The notes beneath the pieces are model-generated. The model had not been told where the DNA came from. It worked only from the letters and a program-made list of their open reading frames with translations, and did no database searches. The position numbers were made by a program, and so were the translations under genes. From Nemertoderma westbladi (lineage: Eukaryota; Xenacoelomorpha; Nemertodermatida; Nemertodermatidae), in the NCBI GenBank assembly GCA_032718475.1, contig JAUCBJ010007962.1, positions 1-64,000 of the forward strand: a DNA stretch of 64,000 nt. The letters run 5' to 3'. Positions 54,836-64,000 of the stretch are shown piece by piece (positions within the stretch are counted from its first letter, which is position 1; each line of letters opens with the position of its first letter).

Positions 54836-55310
54836 AATCGAGAATTAATCGGAAACTTAAGGTCTGATCATTTATAGCAGCAGTAGTTCCAGTACTCCTC
54901 TATGGGAGTCCATGCTGGGCTCTAACTGCTGAGGACACCAAATCTCTGGATGGCACATTCAAAAGAATGCTACGCCGGGTTCATTGTGTCAATTACAATG
55001 CACACATCTCCAACCGGTCACTATATAACATTGGAGGTGTCTCATTGGTTCCCTCAAGCTTGACACTAGCTTCGCCGTGAGGACCAGCCAGTGCGTAATC
55101 TTGTACTTTGGCAGCCTCATTGACTGTATAAGCATGGTGGACAGCCCATGACTTTCTTGAGACGCATCTTAAAGGACTTGAAGATGCGGATGATCTAGCA
55201 AATGTCATGGGTGATAGGGAGTTGTGGCGGCGCAATTTTCTCGACAAGCTGGCACAGCATTCTTAAAAATGCAGCTGCAATGCAGCATGCCGATCATAGT
55301 AGTAGTAGTA
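54836..55310 (+). pseudogene. RTE-like LINE, C-terminal part and 3' tail
   Basis: Same family and same 3' end as the minus-strand fragment 46107-46688 (VPVLLYGSPCWALTAEDTKSLDGT, then MLRRVHCV). The tail is TAGTAGTAGTAG. The two copies are close relatives, both 5' or internally deleted. Confidence 0.8.
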
Positions 55311-55486
55311 GTGGAAAAAGTGTAGTACCCATCGTCAATGTTCCTTCTCGCATAGGTCTGGGATGGCTGTTTTGGAAAAGGAGGATATGGTAATACCTGA
55401 CTGCATGCATGTTCTACCAGCTCCATCATCAATTCTCTCTCTATATATCTATGCTGTATTGCAATTGTACTGTACTATTGCAAATA

Positions 55487-56150
55487 ACAAACTTCATTGC
55501 ACGGAGTTCTGCAAATTCAAGTATTCACCAACTGGAAGGAGGCAGATTTGGAATGAACTGAAGCACTTGACCCCTCATATGAAGAAGATGCTATTCCTAA
55601 TACAGCTATAATTGTATCACATACATTACCTACTCGATTAAGTATACTCTATTTCCTCGTATGACATCATACCAGCTATGAATACATACATACCTTATTA
55701 TGTATTATTTTATTATTATTAAATGAAGAGGATTTAATATTCAAAAATGTAATTATTGAGGGAATCATCTTTGCAGAAATTATCTAGGAATAATCATGAT
55801 AAACAGATACATTAAAGTTAATACTAAACGAGTGTCAAGTTATATATTTGACATTATGTATCTGAGTCATCTTCAATTGCATCTGTAGTGGTGTTCATGG
55901 TAACCTGTGGAGGAGTGTTGTCTGAAATGCCAATTAGATTTCACTTGTCATCTTAAAGTAATTGTAGTTACATCACGATTGTTTTTTATTGACATAAATA
56001 TTTGTTAAAGTCATTATTTTGAAACAGAGTGGAATGAGATTAAAATGATGAAAAATAAAAATATTTCACACATGGGTATTATGTTTGGAACCATATATCA
56101 CCGTTATAACAAAACAGGTTTCGCTCTCAGTATACCAAAATTTTCCAAAA
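55487..56150 (-). repeat. Dispersed repeats R2 and R1, inverted and close together
   Basis: 55487-55680 is R2 and 55880-56150 is R1, both reverse-complement to the left copies (51943-52143 and 47511-47770). Here they are only 200 bp apart; at the left site more than 4 kb with the inverted minisatellite, element E and a SINE lies between them. Confidence 0.8.
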
Positions 56151-57329
56151 CGAATATTCAACAAAATGTTAGCAATGTCTAGAATGTTAGCTATTTTTCT
56201 AAAACATGCCAGTTTTCATATAGCAGCGCTCCCATGGCAACACTAATTATATTCTAGAATTTTATGACACATTTAGAATTGTAAGACCAGTAGCTATCTT
56301 TTTCAAAAGACGCAAAGAATATATATAGAATTCTTAGAATATTACAACCTGTTTGTTATTTTGCCATTTCCATGACAACCGATGATAACACCTGACACCT
56401 GATAATACCAGCTACCGATTCAGATTTGTTATCCTATCAAAAGGAATGGCCAAAAGTTAGGTCTTCCCAAAAATATAAGTTCCATGTGGTTACCAAAAAG
56501 TATCCCCTATGCTGTCTGTCCCATGGACTAAATAATATTTTCGAAGTATTTCGTGACCTTTCGAGTGTTTACAACACTAGGCCCTTAAGGGCCCTGAAAT
56601 CCATTTTAGGTGTTGATACGTATTTTTACACGGTTTATGTAAGTGTTGGTACATGGCCTACTTAAATAGGCCATATATTTAAGTAGGCCATGGTTGGTAC
56701 TTTCGAAGTATTTACCATAAAACTTAATTTCTGTTCTTTAAAATGTGTATATATATAACAATATCAAATATATTTAATTTTATTTTACATTTTTTCTAGG
56801 TTAGTCCTAAAGCTTACTTCCACCAGTGTATATAATTAGTGCAGCTTGAAATGTTTAATTTAACAATATTTTATTATTGCAGTTGTCAAAATGTTGGGAC
56901 AGCATGTTCTGCAGCTGATTTCATCGTTACTGATTCTTTAGAAAATGGTCTCTGCTATACGTATCCTGGCAGAAATATTACAACTGCAGGTTATATAATA
57001 TTTTATCATATTGTAATGTTGATAAATTTTATTCCAAACATAAACAAAACATAGCCTGTTTGTTCTACAATGGCTTGAAATGTAGAATAATCGCATATAT
57101 TCAATAAATAAATGAAACATGATTGGCGCAAGTGTGTGGTTCAGCTTCAAAGTGGATAGTTATGTAGTTATAGTTGTGTCTATTCCTCATCCTCATACCA
57201 TGACACCACATAGCACTTAGCTTCCTGATGAAGCCGGATAATCAGCTGACCATTGATGCAATGTTATTGTCATATACCTACCAGGAAGTTTTTTCTTCTT
57301 GCTTGACTAATAAATAAATAAATTATAAC
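56151..57329. other. AT-rich noncoding DNA
   Basis: No gene recognised. Scattered half X-box motifs CCATGGCAAC (56227) and CCATGACAAC (about 56369) foreshadow the array to the right. Confidence 0.5.
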
Positions 57330-60300
57330 TACTAGAAAGGCATTTCCTAAAGGAAATGCAACCACGAAGCTAAGGAAAATTAAACACACTTTGACTCATC
57401 AGTTCATTGGTACTAGTTAAAAGTCATATGTCTTAATACAACTCCCATCACCATGGCAACTGGAGTTTTCTAGAACTGCTCGGTTTTACATGAGGATCCA
57501 GTTTGTAGTTCCGTGACACAAATTGACTTCAAGGAAGTTTCATTGAGTAGTTGATGTCCAAAATTAAGGATGTATTTGTTAAAACATCAGTTTGCAGTGG
57601 TTGTCTTGGAAACTGATAAATATTAAAACGTTAATTGGATGCAGAATAAGTGATATAGTGGGGGTAGCGGTTGGTCCCAAGTCGTAATATCTTAATGTTA
57701 TGGCTTAAGTAATTATTTTATAAAGTTGAACATCTGTTTAACCTGGTTGCCTGTTAACTGAATTTTTTAATTGACCTCAATAAGCGCAACTATTGTCCTT
57801 ATAATTGAGTTGAAAAACTTCAAGTTTCGATCTATTATTATTAATTGAGTTGAAAAACTTCAAGTTTCGATCTATTATGGTTGTTGTACAAATAGAGTTA
57901 AAAATATAGACTTTAATGTAATAGAAATGATTTTAATAAACTCCAGTTACCAGGGTAACTAGATATTTCTAGAAGTTTTGAGTTTTTCAAAAAGTTCCAA
58001 ATAGGAGTCCAGATAACACATACCCAGTTTCAGAGAATGTTATCGTTTAGTCTATCTACAAAATTAACAATTTTTGTGTCAAAACATATGTTTTCAGCGG
58101 TTGCCATGGAAACTGAAAAATAGAACAACGTAATTCGGATGCAGAATAAGTTATATAGAGGGGGTAGGGATTGGTCCCATGTCATAATACCTTTAACTTT
58201 TGCTAAAAATTATCATTTTATAAATTTGAACATCTGTTTAGCCTGGTTGCCATGGTATAGTTTATATCTAAGTTTATATCTATTACGGTTTTTCTACAAA
58301 TGGAGTTATGAATATAGACTTGAATGATATAATCTGTAATAAACTCCAGTTACCACGGTAACTAGATATTTCAGGAATGTTTTGAGTTCCACTAAAAGTT
58401 CCAACTAGTTGTCCAGATAACACATACCCAGTTTTGTAAAATTTTATCGCGAAGTCTATGTCCAAATGAGTTATTTTTGTATAGAAACATCTGTTTTCAG
58501 CGGTTGTCATGGTAACTGCAAAACAGAACAATGAAATTTGGACGCAGAATAAGTTATATTGTAGGGGTAGGGATTGGTTCCAAGTCATAACACCTTCTCC
58601 TTAGGCTGCAAATTAACATTTTATAAATTTTAACATCTGTTTATCCCGGTTGCCAAGGTAACTGGATTTTCAATTTAAACTCAATCGGCTCTGCTATGGA
58701 CCTTATAATTGAGTTGAGAAACCCCAAGTTTATATCTATTGTAGTTTTCTTACAAATAGAGTTATAAATATTGATTGATTTTTCCTGGATATGAGACCCA
58801 GCACAAAAGATGCTCCTCGACGAGTAGTATATACATGCAAAATTTCAGGGTGCTTTTAAAGGCTAGTTTTATCCCCGGTCAAAAAAAACTAATCTGCCCC
58901 ATACAAGTAAAAGGGCCCACTATGAATAGACCATCTCAGCTAAGGAAAATATTTCTTAGCGGAAGTAGTTCATTTTCCTTAGCTTCGTGGATTTTTACGA
59001 GAAAGGCATTTCCTAAAGGAAATGCAACCACGAAGCTAAGGAAAATTAAACAAACGGCCACACTTTGGTTCGTTGCTTAGCCTCGTTTAGTAGCATTTGT
59101 CAATAAATTAACTTCTATTCCCATGGAAACTAGAGTTCTCTGGAACTGTTGCTTTAACCTTTGAAAAAAAAATCAGTACAGATTGTGGTTCAGATAACAC
59201 ATATACTGAGTTTCAGAAAATATTGTAGTTTATGTCCAAATTACCGATTTTCTATCAAAATGCATCTGTTTGCAGTGGTTGTCATGGAAACTGAAAAATA
59301 GAACAAGGTAATTCGGATGCAGAATAAGTCATATAGTGGGGGTAGGGGTTAGTCCCAAGTCATAATACTATTAACTTGTACTTCAAATTATCATTTTATA
59401 AATTTTAACATCTGTTCAGACTTGTTGCTATGGTAACTGTATTTTCTAATTAGCCTCAAACGGCTTGGATATGGATCTTATAGATGAGTTGCAAAACCCC
59501 AAGTTTATATATATTACAGTTTTGCTACAAATAGAGTTATCAATATAGACTTGAGAATGATATAGAGTTTAATAAACTACAGTTACCATGGTAACTAAAT
59601 TTCTGGAATAATTTAAGTTTCACTAAAAGTTCCAACTAGTGGTCCAGATAACACATACCCAGTTTTGTAAAATTTTATCGCGAAGTCTATGTCCAAATGA
59701 ATAATTTTTGTATAAAAACATCTGTTTTCTGCGGTTGTCATGGTAACTGAAAAATAGAACAATGTAATTCGGATGCAGAATAAGTTATATAGTGGGGGTA
59801 AGGGTTGGTCCCAAGTCATAACACCTTGCCCTTAGGCCTCAAATTTACATTTTATAAATTTTAACATCTGTTTATCCCGGTTGCCAAGGTAACTGGATTT
59901 TCTATTTAGCCTCAATCGGATCTGCTATGGACCTTATAGTTGTGTTGCGAATCCCCAAGTTTATATCTATTATAGTTTTCCTACAAATAGAGTTATAAAT
60001 ATTGACTTGAAATACATAGACTTTTTTTGAAGTCCGTTGCCATGGAAACCAGATTTTTCCTGGATATGAGACCCGGCCCAAAAGATGCGCCTCGCCGAGT
60101 AGTATATACATGAAAAATTTCAGGGTACTTTTAAAGGCTAGTTTTTTCCCCGGTCAAAAAAAACCAAATCTGCTCCATACAATTAAAATAGCCCACTATG
60201 AATAGACCATCTCAGCTAAGGAAAATCGTTCTTAGCGAAAGTAGTTGATTTTCCTTAGCTTCGTGGATTAATGTGAGAAAAGAATCACTTTGCAGGATTA

Positions 60301-63300
60301 CTAGAAAGGCATTTCCTGAAGGAAATGCAACCACGAAGCTAAGGAAAATTAAACACACTTTGACTCATCAGTTCATTGGTTCTAGTTAAAAGTCATATGT
60401 CTTAATACAACTCCCATCACCATGGCAACTTGAGTTTTCTAGAACTGCTCGGTTATACATTAAGATCCAGTTTGTAGTTCCGTGACACAAATTTACTTCA
60501 AGGAAGTTTCATTGAGTAGTTGATGTTCAAAATTAAGGATGTACTAGAAAGGCATTTCCTAAAGGAAATGCAACCACGAAGCTAAGGAAAATTAAACAAA
60601 GGGCCACAATTTGGTTTGTTGCTTAGCCTAGTTTAGTAGCATTTGCCAATAAATAACTTATATTCCCATGGAAACTAGAGTTCTCTGGAACTGTTGGTTT
60701 TACCTTTGAAAAAAGATTCAGTAAAGATTGTGGTTCAGATAACACTTTCCGAGTTTCAGAAAATATTGTAGTTTATGTCCAAATTACCGATTTTCTATTA
60801 AAATGCAACTGTTTGCAGTGGTTGTCATGGAAACTGAAAAATAGAACAATGTAATTCGGATGCAGAATAAGTCATATAATGGGGGTAGGTCTTGGTCCCA
60901 AGTCATAATACTATTAACTTGTGCTTCAAATTATCATTTTATAAATTTTAACATCTGTTTAGTCTTGTTGCTATGGTGACTGGATTGTGTAATTAATCTC
61001 GAATGGATTGTATTATGTATATGGACCTTATAGATGAGATGCAAAATACCAAATTTATATATATTACATTATTTTGCTACAAATAGAGTATTGAATTTAG
61101 ACTTGAATGATATAGACTTTAATAAACTCCAGTCACCATGGTAACTAGTTATTTCTGGAATGTTTTCAGTTTCACCAAAAGTCCCAACTAGTGGTCCAGA
61201 TAACACATACCCAGTTTCATAAAATTTTATCATGAAGTCTATGTCCAAATGAGTAATTTTTGCATAAAAACATCTGTTTTCAGCGGTTGTCATGGTAACT
61301 GCAAAATAAAACAATGAAATTCGGACGCAGAATAATTTATATAGTGGGGGTAGGGGTTGGTCCCAAGTCATAACACCTTAACCTTAGGCTTCAAATTAAC
61401 ATTTTATAAATTTTAACATCTGTTTAGCCCGGTTGCCAAGGCAACTGGATTTTCTATTGAACCTCAATCGGCTCTGCTATGGACCTTATAGTTGAGTTGA
61501 GAAACCCCAAGTTTATATCTATTATAGTTTTCCTACAAACAGAGTTATAAATATTGACTTGAAATACATAGACTTTTTTTGAAGTCCGTTGCCATGGAAA
61601 CCAGATTTTTCCTGGATATGAGACCCAGTCTAAAAGATGCGCCTCGACGAGTAGTATATACATGCAAATTTTCAGGGTACTTTTAAAGGCTAGATTTGCC
61701 GGGGGTCAAAAAAAACCAAATCTGCCTCACACAAGTAAAATAGCCCACTATGAATAGACCATCTCAGCTAAGGAAAATCTTTCTTAGCGAAAGTAGTTGA
61801 TTTTCCTTAGCTTCGTGGATCCCTTAAAATCGTCGCGAATGATATCTGAAATGTCTATAATAGCTGATTTACGAGAAAGGCATTTCCTAAAGGAAACGCA
61901 ACCACGAAGCTAAGGAAAATTAAACAATTTGTTTGGTTCGCTTAGCCTTAGCCTCGTTTAGTAGCAATTGTCAATAATTAACTTATACTAGAAAGGCATT
62001 TCCTAAAGGAAATGCAACCACGAAGCTAAGGAAAATTAAACAAACCGCCACACTTTGGTTCGTTGCTTAGCCTAGTTTAGTAGCATTTGCCACTAATTAA
62101 CTTATATTCCCATGGAAACTAGAGTACTCTGGAACTGTTGGTGTTACCTTTGAAAAAAGATTCAGTCCAGATTGTGGTTCAGATAACACATACCAAGTTT
62201 CAGAAAATATTGTAGTTTATGTCCAAATTACCGATTTTCCTTCAAAATGCATCTGTTTGCGGTGGTTGTCATGAAAACTGAAAAACAGAACAATGTAATT
62301 TGGATGCAGAATAAGTTATATAATGGGGGTAGGTCTTGGTCCCAAGTCATAATACTATTAACTTGTGTTTCAAATTATCATTTTATAAATTTTAACTTCT
62401 GTTTAGTCTGGTTGCTATGGTAACTGGATTGTGTAATTAACCTCGAACGGCTTGTATATGGACCTTATAGATGTGTTGCAAAACCCCAAATTTATATATA
62501 TTACATTATTTTGCTACAAATAGAGTATTGAATTTAGATTTGAATGATATAGACTTTGATAAACTACAGTTACCATGGTAACAAGATATTTCTGGAATGT
62601 TTTCAGTTTCACTAAAAGTTCCAACTAGTGGTCCAGATAACACATACCCAGTTTCGTAAAATTTTATCGCGAAGTCTATGTCCAAATGAGTAATTTTTGC
62701 ATAAAAACATCTGTTTTCAGCGGTTGTCATGGTAACTGCAAAATAAAACAATGAAATTCGGACGCAGAATAAATTATATAGTGGGGGTAGGGGTTGGTCC
62801 CAAGTCATAACACCTTGTCCTTAGGCTTCAAATTATCATTTTATAAATTTTAACATCTGTTTAGCCTGGTTGCCAAGGCAACTGGATTTTCTATTGAACC
62901 TCAATCGGCTCTGCTATGGACCTTATAGTTGTGTTGCGAAACCCCAAGTTTATATCTATTATAGTTTCCCTACAAATAGAGTTTTAAATATTGACTTGAA
63001 ATACAGAGACTTTTTTATAAGTCCGTTTCCATGGAAACCAGATTTTTCCTGGATATGAGACCCGGCCCAAAAGATGCGCCTCGACGAGTAGTATATACAT
63101 GCAAAATTTCAGGGTACTTTTAAAGGCTAGTTTTTTCACCGGTCAAAAAACCCCAAATCTGCCTCACACAAGTAAAATAGCCCACTATGAATAGACCATC
63201 TCAGCTAAGGAAAATCTTTCTTAGCGAAAGTAGTTGATTTTCCTTAGCTTCGTGGATTCCCATGGAAACTAGAGTTCTCTGGAACTGTTGCTTTAACCTT

Positions 63301-64000
63301 TGAAAAAAAATTCAGTACAGATTGTGGTTCAGATAACACATATACTGAGTTTCAGAAAATATTGTAGTTTATGTCCAAATTACCGATTTTCTATCAAAAT
63401 GCATCTGTTTGCAGTGGTTGTCATGGAAACTAAAAAATAGAACAATGTAATTCGGATGCAGAATAAGTCATATAGTGGGGGTAGGGGTTAGTCCCAAGTC
63501 ATAATACTATTAACTTGTGCTTCAAATTATCATGTTATAAATTTTAACATCTGTTTAGACTTGTTGCTATGGTAACTGTATTTTCTAATTAACCTCAAAC
63601 GGCTTGGATATGGATCTTATAGATGAGTTGCAAAACCCCAAGTTTATATATATTACAGTTTTGCTACAAATAGAGTTATCAATATAGATTTGAATGATAT
63701 AGAGTTTAATAAACTACAGTTACCATGGTAACTAAATTTCTGGAATAATTTAAGTTTCACTAAAAGTTCCAACTAGTGGTCCAGATAACACATACCCAGT
63801 TTTGTAAAATTTTATCGTGAAGTCTATGTCCAAATGAATAAGTTTTGAATAAAAACATCTGTTTTCAGCGGTTGTCATGGTAACTGAAAAATAGAACAAT
63901 GTAATTCGGATGCAGAATAAGTTATATAGTGGGGGTAGGGGTTGGTCCCAAGTCATAACACCTTGCCCTTAGGCCTCAAATTAACATTTTATAAATTTTA
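57330..64000. repeat. Higher-order tandem array of ~150-bp units with X-box-like palindromes
   Basis: About 28 full 14-mers of the GTTRCCATGGYAAC class (for example GTTACCATGGTAAC at 59582-59595) recur mostly 145-160 bp apart. At least three unit types alternate; two of them end in AACATCTGTTT followed by a GGTTGYCATGGTAACTG junction, so the types probably arose from one ancestral unit. Blocks of about 1.2-1.55 kb repeat five times. The array runs past the right edge. Small minus-strand frames in it are repeat artefacts. Confidence 0.9.
57340..62015. repeat. Foldback blocks GCATTTCCTAAAGGAAATGC inside the array
   Basis: Six copies of this 20-base palindrome or a one-base variant (57340, 59006, 60309, 60552, 61880, 61996). 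Each is followed by CCACGAAGCTAAGGAAAAT. The inverse ATTTTCCTTAGCTTCGTGG precedes it 75-130 bp upstream at three sites (near 58970, 60247, 61800), and a lone copy is near 63237. Looks like a small foldback or MITE-like unit amplified with the array. Confidence 0.75.

Noticed and set aside
58283-63956. Five similar minus-strand frames starting MTWDQ or MTWNQ
   Set aside because: They recur with the satellite period, end at varied points and have no coding signature.

Overview
The window is AT-rich animal DNA made almost entirely of transposable elements. I found no host gene. The contents are BEL/Pao LTR retrotransposons, an RTE-like LINE, a second non-LTR-type RT relic, tRNA-related SINE-like sequence, minisatellites and a large satellite array. 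This fits an invertebrate genome, probably marine, but the sequence alone does not fix the species.

1-32452: element A, a very large BEL/Pao-like LTR retrotransposon on the + strand (about 20 kb once the nested element is removed). Its 5' LTR lacks 6 bases at the window edge; the 3' LTR is 30410-32452. Between the LTRs lie a hairpin-rich leader, a broken coiled-coil gag, zinc knuckles, protease, RT/RNase H, integrase and DUF5641. Downstream of pol is an extra long ORF (ORF3, 26026-29710) with three CCHC zinc knuckles and an RG-rich tail. Seven copies of a palindromic hairpin (consensus CCAAACCYGYGGGTTTGG) are spread through A in all three codon phases and once outside genes.

7222-19788: element B, a related 12.6-kb element nested in the gag of A, with 1240-bp LTRs and a perfect 5-bp target duplication (CATGG). 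B has gag, zinc knuckles, protease and its own degenerate zinc-knuckle ORF3, but RT, most of RNase H and integrase are deleted. Its LTRs differ less (about 0.8% by eye) than those of A (about 1.5%), as nesting predicts.

32236-36158 is a 2-kb direct tandem duplication joining the end of the A LTR to the 3' end of element C. 36000-43350 is element C, a decayed minus-strand BEL/Pao element with recognisable gag, PR, RT, RNase H, INT and DUF5641. 45436-47108 is a + strand relic (D) of a C-like gag with long G-runs, interrupted by a 5'-truncated LINE fragment. 48260-49145 is a pair of inverted minisatellites. 49180-51515 is a decayed RT element (E). 53033-56150 holds further relics, including a second LINE copy.

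57330-64000 is a tandem array built from roughly 150-bp units, most starting with an RFX X-box-like palindrome (GTTRCCATGGYAAC class), interleaved with foldback hairpins; it runs off the window.

All functional statements are inferred from motifs. Counts and identities were made by eye.
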